In this document: positions 53,230-59,803 of the stretch, piece after piece | How the letters are laid out: each line of letters starts with the position of its first letter | Position numbering within the stretch: position 1 is the stretch's first letter | Source of the DNA: Pseudoramibacter alactolyticus | GTDB taxonomy: Bacteria; Bacillota; Clostridia; Eubacteriales; Eubacteriaceae | Reading direction: 5' to 3' (one strand) | Length of the DNA: 64,000 nucleotides | Assembly: GCF_050908235.1 (NCBI RefSeq) | Contig: NZ_CP194340.1 | Notes under the pieces: model-generated | Seen by the model: the letters and a program-made list of their open reading frames with translations, nothing else | Told to the model about the DNA's origin: nothing | Database searches by the model: none | Made by a program: the position numbers and the translations under genes

Positions 53230-53655
53230 TCACTCCTTTGTGGAGTTATTATACCGAAGTGCCGACAGTTTTCTAATCCAACTTTCCGAATATCCCAACT
53301 CCTCGGCGATTTCTTTTAGGCTCATCCCTTTCACCTCTTTGAGCGCCCTCACCTTATCCACTGTCTTGGGATAGTAGGCAATGGCATCCTCAATCAATTC
53401 GATCTGTTCCGCCACATCCTTTTCCTGCTTATCCAACAATTTTAGATCTGCTTCAATCTTTCCCAGCTCGATTAAAACGCTATACGTTTCCCGACGTCCG
53501 CCACCGCCATGGATTGCATCAGCATCAATATAGGATCGATCACTGTGCATCTCTCCCGGGCCGGACATGTCGATCAATCGCTGCTTTTTGCGTTCAAGAT
53601 ATCTCCGGTGCTTTTGTATGAAAGCTTGCTCTTCTTTCAGGTTTCTGCTTTTCAA
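53230..53655 (-). CDS. Sigma-70 region-4-like late transcription regulator (ArpU/RinA type)
   Basis: A 141-residue protein with an N-terminal charged helix, a coiled coil (SVLIELGKIEADLKLLDKQE) and a C-terminal HTH (MSLKEIAEELGYSESWIRKL) like sigma region 4. Such proteins stand between early and late genes and activate late transcription. The late promoter at 52438-52476 is a natural target; this is inference. Confidence 0.75.
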   Translation of the reverse strand: MKSRNLKEEQAFIQKHRRYLERKKQRLIDMSGPGEMHSDRSYIDADAIHGGGGRRETYSVLIELGKIEADLKLLDKQEKDVAEQIELIEDAIAYYPKTVDKVRALKEVKGMSLKEIAEELGYSESWIRKLSALRYNNSTKE

Positions 53656-53688
53656 TAATGGCTTCCCCCTTTCGTTGTCCTTATCCTG

Positions 53689-53994
53689 CTACGCTTCCAG
53701 GATGATCAATCCACGCTTTAAGGCTTCTGCTTTTTCAATCTTTGCTCCCCGGCTGTCTTCCCATCCTTTTGTTAAATAAATGGCATCGCACGTCTTCAGA
53801 GCCGCCAGGCATACCCTCATGATCTCATCATAGGTAAAGACAGCCTCTCCAATTCCAGCAATCATCTTAACTGGGTTGACGACAACATAGCCTTTTCTTT
53901 TCAACCGATCTTCTACCACTTCAAAATTGCGTTGATAAACTGCTCTTGGAAGGCCCGTGATCTTTCCCACAATATAAATGCGTTGTTCCGCCAT
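53689..53994 (-). CDS. DUF4406 protein (nucleoside deoxyribosyltransferase-like)
   Basis: A 101-residue Rossmann-like protein: IYIVGKITGLPRAVYQRNFE, YVVVNPVKMIAG, CDAIYLTKGWEDSRGAKIEK. The family is related to nucleoside 2-deoxyribosyltransferases and common in phage early regions; substrate unknown. Confidence 0.85.
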   Translation of the reverse strand: MAEQRIYIVGKITGLPRAVYQRNFEVVEDRLKRKGYVVVNPVKMIAGIGEAVFTYDEIMRVCLAALKTCDAIYLTKGWEDSRGAKIEKAEALKRGLIILEA

Positions 53995-54006
53995 CGTTCC
54001 CTCTTA

Positions 54007-54183
54007 TTAATCTCTTAATCCTTCCTGCATCTTCTTAGTCATCTGCTCGCCGCATAACAGCTTGTGCCACTTGTGCGCCGCCAGCCTTTCCTGTATCGCC
54101 AACTTGTCCCAGATGCAGACCGCTTCATAAAACACCAAAAGCCCCAACGCTATGATCACTTCGTAGCCAATAATTCTAAGCAT
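54007..54183 (-). CDS. 58-residue single-pass membrane protein
   Basis: Encodes MLRIIGYEVIIALGLLVFYE followed by AVCIWDKLAIQERLAAHKWH and a basic tail, from ATG 54183 with AAAGGATG upstream. One membrane helix. Unknown function; it fills the gap between its neighbours in the same direction. Confidence 0.6.
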   Translation of the reverse strand: MLRIIGYEVIIALGLLVFYEAVCIWDKLAIQERLAAHKWHKLLCGEQMTKKMQEGLRD

Positions 54184-54201
54184 TACTCTTTCATCCTTTG
54201 T

Positions 54202-54690
54202 TTATTCACTTAATATCTGCAATTTCGCCAATTCCGCCGCTAATCGATAAACCTCGCCGTGACGCGAACTGCCGTGCGTATTTTTCACCGAATTCAAAAA
54301 ATCTTTAATGTCCCCGCGGAAACAACCGCACCGTACAGATATCCCGTGTGTAGACTTGAAAAATGTAGTAAAATCAAATCTGCTGCCAACCGGACCTATC
54401 ACCAATACATGTCGTGTATCGGAAACCCAGGCGTCGCCGGAAACCTGGGCTTTGCCGGAAACCTGGGCGTTGCCGGAAACCCAGGCGTCGCCGGAAACCT
54501 GGGCTTTGCCGGAAACCCAGGCGTCGCCGGATTGTGATAGATTGTTTTCATTTTCAATCCATCCGCCAACGTCTCCAGTTCTCACAACGTCTCCAGTTCT
54601 CACATCGCCAAAATCAACAACCGCCACAATCTGATGTAGATCAATGTCAAAAACAGATTTTGTTTTGCCAGTAAATTTATACTTACTCAT
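54202..54690 (-). CDS. Hexapeptide-repeat (beta-helix-like) phage protein
   Basis: A 162-residue protein starting MSKYKFTGKTKSVFDIDLHQ. Residues ~45-95 are seven 6-residue units (SGDAWV, SGKAQV, SGNAQV...) that suggest a small left-handed beta-helix. A C-terminal region with CGCFRGDIKDFLNSV and Cys follows. Similar proteins are widespread in phages; function unknown. The unit count is encoded by near-perfect 18-bp repeats. Confidence 0.7.
   Translation of the reverse strand: MSKYKFTGKTKSVFDIDLHQIVAVVDFGDVRTGDVVRTGDVGGWIENENNLSQSGDAWVSGKAQVSGDAWVSGNAQVSGKAQVSGDAWVSDTRHVLVIGPVGSRFDFTTFFKSTHGISVRCGCFRGDIKDFLNSVKNTHGSSRHGEVYRLAAELAKLQILSE
54423..54536 (-). repeat. 18-bp tandem coding repeats
   Basis: About six units of the type GGAAAC-CC/TGGGC-n-TGCC, alternating GDAWVS and K/NAQVSG codons, nearly identical at DNA level, so unit number may vary by slippage. 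Confidence 0.85.
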
Positions 54691-54692
54691 TT

Positions 54693-54947
54693 TTACTCTC
54701 CTACCGTTCTTGCATCCTGCCACCGAAAAATCATCCCATACCCTGGCACCAAGATGAACTCTTGGCGCCGCCGGTTATCGTACAGCACGATCACGCTTTT
54801 CACTTTTGATTTGTCACCGTCCAACGTAGCCTCATAGGCGGTGAACTCTGCCGTCTTTGGCGGCGTCACGGTTTTGGCATGCACCGCCACCATGCCGGCT
54901 ATTGTCATGCTGGCGGCAATGGCCATTGTCAATATTATTTTTTTCAT
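54693..54947 (-). CDS. Secreted small protein with signal peptide
   Basis: An 84-residue protein with a clear signal peptide (MKKIILTMAIAASMTIAGMV, cleavage near VHA-KT) and a ~60-residue mature part ending GYGMIFRWQDARTVGE. No family recognised. Secreted early proteins are sometimes superinfection or conversion factors; this is speculation. Confidence 0.6.
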   Translation of the reverse strand: MKKIILTMAIAASMTIAGMVAVHAKTVTPPKTAEFTAYEATLDGDKSKVKSVIVLYDNRRRQEFILVPGYGMIFRWQDARTVGE

Positions 54948-54964
54948 GGTCTATCTTCCTCTTT

Positions 54965-55378
54965 TTATCTTCTTCTTGTGCTCCCAAATCCATTGTCCCC
55001 TCGCTCGCCACCTTCTATTTCTTCCGCCAGCTCTGCATCTTCATAAATTACAGGGATAATCAAAAGCTGGCAAATCTTATCTCCACGATAAAAAAGCTTT
55101 GGTGTGTCGCTTTCGTTTCTCAGCACCGCCATAATGCTTCCGGTATAACCTTCGTCGATCACGCCTTCACAAGTGATCCCATGTTTTAAATTCAGACCAC
55201 TCTTGCTTTTAAGTAGTCCCACGGTGCCATCAGGCAGCTCGATGTGGACCCCGGTATCCACCACGACGCTCCCACGCGCCGGCACAAATATATTTTTCGG
55301 CGTTTTAATATCCAGCCCGGCGTCGATCGGATGCGCCCGCTTTGGCAAACGTGCATAATTGTCTAACTTTACCCTCAT
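54965..55378 (-). CDS. dut: dUTPase
   Basis: A 137-residue trimeric dUTP pyrophosphatase keeping uracil out of phage DNA. Motifs: AGLDIKTP (1), KSKSGL (2), GVIDEGYTGSI (3), RGDKICQLLI (4), and the C-terminal arm RGDNGFGSTRR (5). Confidence 0.95.
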   Translation of the reverse strand: MRVKLDNYARLPKRAHPIDAGLDIKTPKNIFVPARGSVVVDTGVHIELPDGTVGLLKSKSGLNLKHGITCEGVIDEGYTGSIMAVLRNESDTPKLFYRGDKICQLLIIPVIYEDAELAEEIEGGERGDNGFGSTRRR

Positions 55379-55749
55379 TTTTTCTCCTTATCATCTTTCT
55401 CCCATCGTTCAAGCAATGTTTTCTCCGCTTCCCATTCACGGTATATCATAAACCAATCTTCCTCCCGCATGGTGACAAGTGTCCTTGTATTGTTCTTTCT
55501 ATGAAAGACAACAGGGATTTTCCCCTCTTTTGCGTCTCTTATGGCCTGGTCCATCGCATCTTGAATATTTAAGCGCTCCACATGTTTGGCTTCGACATGC
55601 ATATAAGGCAACCCAATGACGTCTGCGTCGCCATTGGTACCACAATACTGCTGGCCTCGTCTGGCGTCGTAGCCTTCTGCGCGAAAGTCCGCCGCCAACT
55701 CTCTTTCATATCTCGCGCCTTTGTCTCTGCTGTTAATCGTCTTTCCCAT
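55375..55749 (-). CDS. PDDEXK nuclease (Holliday-junction-resolvase-like)
   Basis: A 124-residue protein: SRDKGARYERELAADFRAEG (catalytic Glu), GTNGDADVIGLPYMHVEAKH (D...ExK). It overlaps the dUTPase by 4 bp. Likely a recombination or junction-trimming nuclease. Confidence 0.8.
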   Translation of the reverse strand: MGKTINSRDKGARYERELAADFRAEGYDARRGQQYCGTNGDADVIGLPYMHVEAKHVERLNIQDAMDQAIRDAKEGKIPVVFHRKNNTRTLVTMREEDWFMIYREWEAEKTLLERWEKDDKEKK

Positions 55750-55834
55750 TGGCCATATTCTCCATGTCTTCTAATTCCTCCAGCATATTGATTTGCCCTT
55801 TTAGGTTATCAACGATCTTCTTTTCTGATTGCAT
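55733..55834 (-). CDS. 33-residue small protein
   Basis: ATG 55834 behind GGAGGAAGG encodes MQSEKKIVDNLKGQINMLEE and LEDMENMANGKDD, a charged helix. It overlaps the nuclease gene start. Unknown function. Confidence 0.5.
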   Translation of the reverse strand: MQSEKKIVDNLKGQINMLEELEDMENMANGKDD

Positions 55835-55855
55835 GCCTTCCTCCTTTTTTGCATT

Positions 55856-56572
55856 TCAATTAAGCCGCACCATCGTGTAGTGCTGGTACGGATAGCCTTC
55901 AGCGGTGACCCCTTCATAGGTTTGGCTTTTGTCGATGTAATAGCCTTTAAACGGTCTTGGAGATTTCACCCATTGCCTTCTTCGGATCACCTGCTTGGTG
56001 ATGGTGGGCTTTGGCCAATTTCGACTGCAGGTCCAGCGCTTTCTGCAGGGCGCATCGGGGTCCCTAAAGGTCTTGGCTGTCTCTTTGATGAGATAGGCCG
56101 CCAGATCACCATAGTTGCCGCTGTCATCCAGCAGGACAACCTTTGGTCTGCCGTGTTTCCATTTCTTGATGATCTCGAAAAGCTCCGGGCCTTGTTTGAG
56201 GATCAGATGGTGATGAATGCGCTTGCCTTTGTACTCCGTCACGGCCAGCCACTGAAAGATGTGGCCGCCTTTGGTGTAAAGCCGGCGCAGGCAGTCCAGG
56301 AAGTTTTTGAGATGGCGTTTGGCTTCTTCGGGTGTCGGTGCTTTTTTGCCGTAGGTTAAAGTCATGTGATAGTCTCCGGCTTCACATCCGGCATTGATTT
56401 TCCATCGCAACTCATCTTCGGCCTTTTTGTCATTGCGCTGTTGTTGGCTTTCACTGCTGCGCTTTTGTTGACGGCCGCGACTGCCTTTTCGTCTATGGCC
56501 ATGTGCCCAGTCCTGATACTTGATAATCTCAATGACGGCTCCCGCTTTAATTGTCATTTGCTTGTATGACAT
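55856..56572 (-). CDS. HUH-type replication initiator (Rep)
   Basis: A 238-residue protein with rolling-circle Rep motifs: DYHMTLTY (motif 1, residues 68-74), KRIHHHLIL (motif 2, HUH metal site His120-His122) and YGDLAAYLIKE (motif 3 with Tyr160/Lys163). The N-terminus is very basic (HRRKGSRGRQQKRS). It would nick an origin and covalently bind DNA. No helicase, loader or primase is recognisable in the prophage. The RBS GGGAGC-AGTAGAT-ATG is complementary to the small RNA at 57331-57360. Confidence 0.85.
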   Translation of the reverse strand: MSYKQMTIKAGAVIEIIKYQDWAHGHRRKGSRGRQQKRSSESQQQRNDKKAEDELRWKINAGCEAGDYHMTLTYGKKAPTPEEAKRHLKNFLDCLRRLYTKGGHIFQWLAVTEYKGKRIHHHLILKQGPELFEIIKKWKHGRPKVVLLDDSGNYGDLAAYLIKETAKTFRDPDAPCRKRWTCSRNWPKPTITKQVIRRRQWVKSPRPFKGYYIDKSQTYEGVTAEGYPYQHYTMVRLN

Positions 56573-56712
56573 ATCTACTGCTCCCGCTTGGTACTTATAC
56601 GCTCTTTTTTATCCGGATGCGTCTAAAGTTAATCATTTGATCAAGTCTTAATCACGCGATATGCCCAGCTCATAAATGCACCACCAGCAGGGATTATCCT
56701 GCCGCCGATATG

Positions 56713-56753
56713 AAAAGTCATCAGCGGGCCGCGTGAACAGACTGATGACTTTT
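56713..56753. repeat. 12-bp inverted repeat upstream of rep
   Basis: AAAAGTCATCAG and CTGATGACTTTT flank a 17-nt loop. On the minus strand it could terminate the preceding gene (TTTTCAT follows); it could also be part of a Rep origin. Confidence 0.6.
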
Positions 56754-56758
56754 GATAT

Positions 56759-57076
56759 TTACAATTCTTCAATAAATAAGATGTCGTCGTAAGAAAACCA
56801 CAGCTTCAAATGATTGCCGGATCCGGAATAAATATGTTGTGTCTCAACCGTTTTTCTCAAAGCCGCCGCCAGCCGTCTGATACCATAGGCCACTTTGATG
56901 ATCTTTCGGCCATCTCGATAGAGGGTAATGGCGTCGATATGCCATGCCGGCTTTTCTGGATCCGGTGCCTCTTCGCTTAAGCCTTTGATCATCTGGTTTC
57001 TATAATGCAAGACCTTCTCCATCTCCGCCAGCTTGGCTAATAATGCATGCAACGCTTCGATTTCTTTTTTAGGCAT
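56759..57076 (-). CDS. Early phage protein of unknown function
   Basis: A 105-residue protein starting MPKKEIEALHALLAKLAEME at ATG 57076 (GAGGAAG upstream), with a coiled-coil N-terminus and a C-terminus YSGSGNHLKLWFSYDDILFI. Not recognised. Confidence 0.6.
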   Translation of the reverse strand: MPKKEIEALHALLAKLAEMEKVLHYRNQMIKGLSEEAPDPEKPAWHIDAITLYRDGRKIIKVAYGIRRLAAALRKTVETQHIYSGSGNHLKLWFSYDDILFIEEL

Positions 57077-57179
57077 TGGCTTCTTCCTCTTCTTCACTAT
57101 CGTTGAGTATTTTCCGATAGTTGATGTCGACAAGCGCCTGCAAACTGCCGCCATCCATCTTATTTAATTCTAAGTCCAT
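57069..57179 (-). CDS. 36-residue acidic small protein
   Basis: ATG 57179 after GAG AGGAG encodes MDLELNKMDGGSLQALVDIN and YRKILNDSEEEEEANA. Its stop overlaps the next ATG, implying coupling. Unknown. Confidence 0.6.
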   Translation of the reverse strand: MDLELNKMDGGSLQALVDINYRKILNDSEEEEEANA

Positions 57180-57295
57180 CTTTATCTCCTCTCTCCTGAT
57201 TTCAATCCAAAAAGACAAGGGCGCATAATTTTGAACGAGCAAACATTTTTATCAACATTGAACAATTCACATTTATCTTTGAAGGAGGTGCGCCC

Positions 57296-57324
57296 TTGAC
57301 TTCCCGCGCAAATCGCGGTATTAT
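57296..57324 (+). promoter_or_regulatory. Promoter of the small antisense-type RNA
   Basis: TTGACT (57296-57301), 17-bp spacer containing the inverted repeat CCGCG-CAAAT-CGCGG, TATTAT (57319-57324). Confidence 0.8.
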
Positions 57325-57330
57325 AATGAT

Positions 57331-57360
57331 GTCTACTGCTCCCGCAAGGGAGCTTTTTTT
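57331..57360 (+). ncRNA. ~30-nt RNA complementary to the rep ribosome-binding site
   Basis: From the promoter just upstream, the RNA would be GUCUACUGCUCCCGCAAGGG-AGC plus a U-run: a short 5' tail and a GCTCCC-GCAA-GGGAGC terminator. Its 14 nt at 57332-57345 (TCTACTGCTCCCGC) equal 56574-56587, the complement of the rep mRNA segment covering the Shine-Dalgarno site. Direct evidence is promoter, terminator and complementarity; repression of rep is inference. Confidence 0.6.
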
Positions 57361-57542
57361 TATTTTTTGTTCTTTTTGGCGGTCCGCTGCCAATCCAGTA
57401 CATACAAGATAAATGGCAGCAGCATCACCGGCAGCAGAATGCTTGCGTTTTTAAGCATCGGGGCAAAGTGTTCACAGAGCACCGCCACCGTCATCCCGGC
57501 GGTGTAGGCCCAGAGCAATTTCTCTTTGATGTCCAATGTCAA
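57360..57542 (-). CDS. Small membrane protein
   Basis: A ~60-residue protein from TTG 57542, 3-6 nt after AAAGGAGGTGAG, with two hydrophobic stretches (WAYTAGMTVAVLCEHF, ILLPVMLLPFILYVLDW) and a Lys-rich end. Unknown function; its 3' end touches the terminator of the opposing small RNA. Confidence 0.55.
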   Translation of the reverse strand: MTLDIKEKLLWAYTAGMTVAVLCEHFAPMLKNASILLPVMLLPFILYVLDWQRTAKKNKK

Positions 57543-57553
57543 CTCACCTCCTT

Positions 57554-57844
57554 TTATGCGTTCATAGCCGTTGCCATCTCGGTCCCCACCACGATAGAAC
57601 TGCTGCTTTGCAGGCACCAGTTGAAAAATGGCAGCTTTGGAATTTTCGTGTATTTGCTGCGTTGCAAAATCCCGCCAATTGCAAAGGGGATATGGCCCTG
57701 CGCGGCTAACTCGCGAAACGCCTGTTTATCCATCCCGAGAAATTTAGCGGCATCTTCTACTGTGATATAGTCTCGATCCGGCGACGCTTCCATCAGAGCG
57801 ATCAGTTCTGATTGTTTGCGTCTGATATAGTTGCTTTGTATCAT
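57554..57844 (-). CDS. Helix-turn-helix (excisionase-like) DNA-binding protein, copy 1
   Basis: A 96-residue protein with ITVEDAAKFLGMDKQAFREL, an AlpA/MerR-like HTH. It is nearly identical to the gene at 58281-58547 over ~83 residues and differs only in the C-terminal tail (VVGTEMATAMNA). A product of local duplication; probably an early regulator. Confidence 0.75.
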   Translation of the reverse strand: MIQSNYIRRKQSELIALMEASPDRDYITVEDAAKFLGMDKQAFRELAAQGHIPFAIGGILQRSKYTKIPKLPFFNWCLQSSSSIVVGTEMATAMNA

Positions 57845-57905
57845 GTTCTTTTTTCCTTTCCGGCTTCACTCCTTACAATTAAAAGATCGTATCCAAGCGC
57901 TTCAA
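57580..57905 (-). repeat. Duplicated segment, copy 1 (copy 2 at 58305-58615)
   Basis: The HTH gene and the 3' end of the XRE gene upstream of it recur ~710 bp away with only scattered differences. The unit contains the HTH coding region and the sequence encoding KVLEALGYDLLIV. Confidence 0.8.
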
Positions 57906-58054
57906 GCACTTTCACCATCTTTTAATGCTTTGACCGCTGTGGCCAATGCGTCTGCACATGTCTTGATCACATACATCTCTTTTTTTAATGTTTCAATTTG
58001 TCGGTACACTTCAGCTAATTTGATTTGCACATTAACAGTTACTTCTTCCGCCAT
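57902..58054 (-). CDS. 50-residue coiled-coil small protein
   Basis: Encodes MAEEVTVNVQIKLAEVYRQI and a helical remainder ending ALKDGESA, from ATG 58054 with GGAGAGG upstream. Its stop falls inside a duplicated remnant of the HTH gene at 58569-58760 (same DNA as its KVLEALGYDLLIV end, read in another frame). Confidence 0.55.
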   Translation of the reverse strand: MAEEVTVNVQIKLAEVYRQIETLKKEMYVIKTCADALATAVKALKDGESA

Positions 58055-58115
58055 CCTCTCCTCCTTTCACTTCTTTCCTTTGTGCTATACTTACTCATAA
58101 AAAAGGAGTCACATT

Positions 58116-58370
58116 ATGCCTAATCTAAATCTCTTTATTACCGCTAAAGATCAGCAAACCATTGCCTTTGCTCTCGTTAGTCATATTGAGCAAAACCTAT
58201 CTTCTCCGCCAACAGCAGATGATCTACAATTGAAAGCGCAATACGAATCGATTATTCAAAATTTGATGGCGAGACAACCTCTAAGCGATCAAGAAAATAG
58301 AACTGCTGCTTTGCAGGCACCAGTTGAAAAATGGCAGCTTGGGAACTTTCGTATACTTGCTGCGCTGTAA
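58116..58370 (+). CDS. Rightward small protein inside the duplicated region
   Basis: An 84-residue frame with AAGGAG 7 nt before ATG: MPNLNLFITAKDQQTIAFAL then helical ...QYESIIQNLMARQPLSD. Its last ~24 residues are read from the complementary strand of duplicated copy 2, so the C-terminus looks changed by the duplication. Unknown function. Confidence 0.5.
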   Translation: MPNLNLFITAKDQQTIAFALVSHIEQNLSSPPTADDLQLKAQYESIIQNLMARQPLSDQENRTAALQAPVEKWQLGNFRILAAL

Positions 58371-58547
58371 AATCCCGCCAATTGCAAAGGGGATATGGCC
58401 CTGCGCGGCTAACTCGCGAAACGCCTGTTTATCCATTCCGAGAAATTTAGCCGCATCTTCCACGGTGATGTAATCTCGATCCGGTGACGCTTCCATCAGA
58501 GCGATCAGTTCTGATTGTTTGCGTCTGATATAGTTGCTTTGTATCAT
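58281..58547 (-). CDS. Helix-turn-helix (excisionase-like) DNA-binding protein, copy 2
   Basis: An 88-residue near-copy of the gene at 57554-57844, identical through ITVEDAAKFLGMDKQAFREL and ending SSSSIFLIA. It overlaps the opposing rightward gene by 90 bp. Confidence 0.75.
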   Translation of the reverse strand: MIQSNYIRRKQSELIALMEASPDRDYITVEDAAKFLGMDKQAFRELAAQGHIPFAIGGILQRSKYTKVPKLPFFNWCLQSSSSIFLIA

Positions 58548-58568
58548 GTTGCCTCCTCCTTTCTAAGC

Positions 58569-58760
58569 TCAGCGTCTTACAATCAAAAGATCATACCCAA
58601 GCGCTTCAAGCACTTTCGCCATCCCGTTGATCGGCGCTTGTGTCGTTTTGCGCTCCCAACTGATTAAGGTTGTGTACGGGACGCCACTTAGATTCGAAAG
58701 CTCTTTAATCGTCAACTTCTTTTCTTTCCGAATGGCTCTAATTTCTTGTTGAAAATCCAT
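58569..58760 (-). CDS. XRE-family HTH regulator
   Basis: A 63-residue single-domain HTH: FQQEIRAIRKEKKLTIKELS, NLSGVPYTTLISWERKT, ending VLEALGYDLLIVRR. Early phage regulator. Confidence 0.8.
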   Translation of the reverse strand: MDFQQEIRAIRKEKKLTIKELSNLSGVPYTTLISWERKTTQAPINGMAKVLEALGYDLLIVRR

Positions 58761-58866
58761 ATATTGAATTTCTCCTTTCGCCGTGATACTATATGTTGTA
58801 TGAAAATATTATTCACACCTTCATAACGTTTAATGCTTTCAAATTTCAGAGAAAGGAGGCTTATTG

Positions 58867-59034
58867 ATGAGTAAAAAACTTATTAAACCCGGTACGGATA
58901 ATCAGACACCTGGCAAATATCACGAAGTCGGTCCTCGTGGTGGTAATGTTCCCAACGGACACCACGCAACAATCGAATCTGGCGATCGTTTGCCACCAAC
59001 AACCAAACCAGGCAACAAATGGCAAAAAGATTAA
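58867..59034 (+). CDS. YjzC-like small protein
   Basis: A 55-residue protein with AAGGAGG upstream: MSKKLIKPGTDNQTPGKYHE, VGPRGGNVPNGHHATIESGD, RLPPTTKPGNKWQKD. The KPG...GKYxEVGPRGG...GDRLPPT..NxxW pattern matches YjzC-type proteins of Bacillota. Function unknown. It is transcribed opposite to the early operon and has its own terminator. Confidence 0.65.
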   Translation: MSKKLIKPGTDNQTPGKYHEVGPRGGNVPNGHHATIESGDRLPPTTKPGNKWQKD

Positions 59035-59041
59035 TTCACAA

Positions 59042-59061
59042 GGCCGTCATTTCTGGCGGCC
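59042..59061 (+). terminator. Terminator of the YjzC-like gene
   Basis: GGCCGTCA-TTTC-TGGCGGCC followed by TGTTTTTAT. Confidence 0.85.
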
Positions 59062-59174
59062 TGTTTTTATACGCCGCCGCCAAAAGCAAAAGCATCGACC
59101 AAACAAGTCAATTTGTATCCATGATTCAGCGTAATGCGCGTCATTTTCCCAATATTTTGTAATATAGTGATGAA

Positions 59175-59459
59175 TCATTTTTCCTCCGCCATCTCATCAT
59201 CCGCAAAGAAAATCTCCAAAATTTCATCCTTTGTCAGATTTAACAATTTTGCCATCCGGTAAATATCCTTCAGACGAAACATCCAGCCTCCATCCGCCAT
59301 TCGGTTTCTCAGTGTCCCCCTTTCGATCTTCAAAGCTTTAGCTATCTTAGATTGGTTGTAGCCCCGATCGAAAAACATTGTTTTAAGTTTGTGAATATCT
59401 GTTTGAATAAGGCTTTCCTCCTTTCTAAGCCCTGGGGGCTTTATGTGATTTAAAATCAC
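59175..59459 (-). CDS. HTH regulator of the early operon
   Basis: Up to 94 residues; the HTH is GYNQSKIAKALKIERGTLRN. ATG 59459 overlaps the Cro-like gene by 35 bp. A strong AAGGAGG lies further in, before an ATT codon (LIQTDIHKL...), so the true start may be internal and non-standard. Confidence 0.65.
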   Translation of the reverse strand: MILNHIKPPGLRKEESLIQTDIHKLKTMFFDRGYNQSKIAKALKIERGTLRNRMADGGWMFRLKDIYRMAKLLNLTKDEILEIFFADDEMAEEK

Positions 59460-59667
59460 CTATCTGGTCAAAAAAAATATGGTCCCTTTGTTTCGCGTCC
59501 ATTCTCAAAATATCCGCGATCGCCATAATTTCAGAAGCTTTAAACTCGGTCTGATTATTCAGCTTTTTATAGAGACCTTCACGAGAAATCCCCATTTTAT
59601 CAGCAATAGCCTTAATAGAAATTCCCGAATCGCCTATAGCTTCTTTTAACATCTCCGTATTCGTCAT
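59425..59667 (-). CDS. Cro-like XRE regulator, first gene of the early operon
   Basis: An 80-residue HTH protein: ISIKAIADKMGISREGLYKK. It is divergent from the CI-type repressor across a shared operator region, the standard place of Cro. Confidence 0.82.
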   Translation of the reverse strand: MTNTEMLKEAIGDSGISIKAIADKMGISREGLYKKLNNQTEFKASEIMAIADILRMDAKQRDHIFFDQIGDFKSHKAPRA

Positions 59668-59689
59668 TGGTTCTCCTTTCTTTTGAAAT

Positions 59690-59790
59690 GTGATTTTTAA
59701 TCACTTTCTTAAAGTATAAACCCTCAAAACAGCTTTGTCAACATTTTTGTTGATTTTTATTCACGCAACGAGTATAATTTAAATCACACA
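59690..59790. promoter_or_regulatory. Divergent lysis-lysogeny promoter/operator region
   Basis: Leftward promoter: TTGACA (59736-59741), 17 bp, TATACT (59713-59718). Rightward promoter: TTGATT (59750-59755), 17 bp, TATAAT (59773-59778). Palindrome GTGATTTTTAATCAC (59690-59704) and the half-site AATCAC near 59782-59787 are likely CI/Cro operators. Confidence 0.82.
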
Positions 59791-59803
59791 TAGGAGAATT
59801 ATT

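Noticed and set aside
54423..54536. CRISPR-like array
   Set aside because: The units are contiguous 18-bp coding repeats with no spacers, and they are in frame with a hexapeptide-repeat protein.
57182..57403. Leftward 63-73-codon frames over the small RNA region
   Set aside because: They lack RBS, read through the opposing terminator and promoter, and have no protein-like pattern.
57296..57412. 38-codon rightward frame from TTG 57296
   Set aside because: It has a good RBS-like AAGGAGGTG, but the TTG is the promoter -35 and the frame crosses a strong terminator; kept only as an alternative reading of the sRNA locus.
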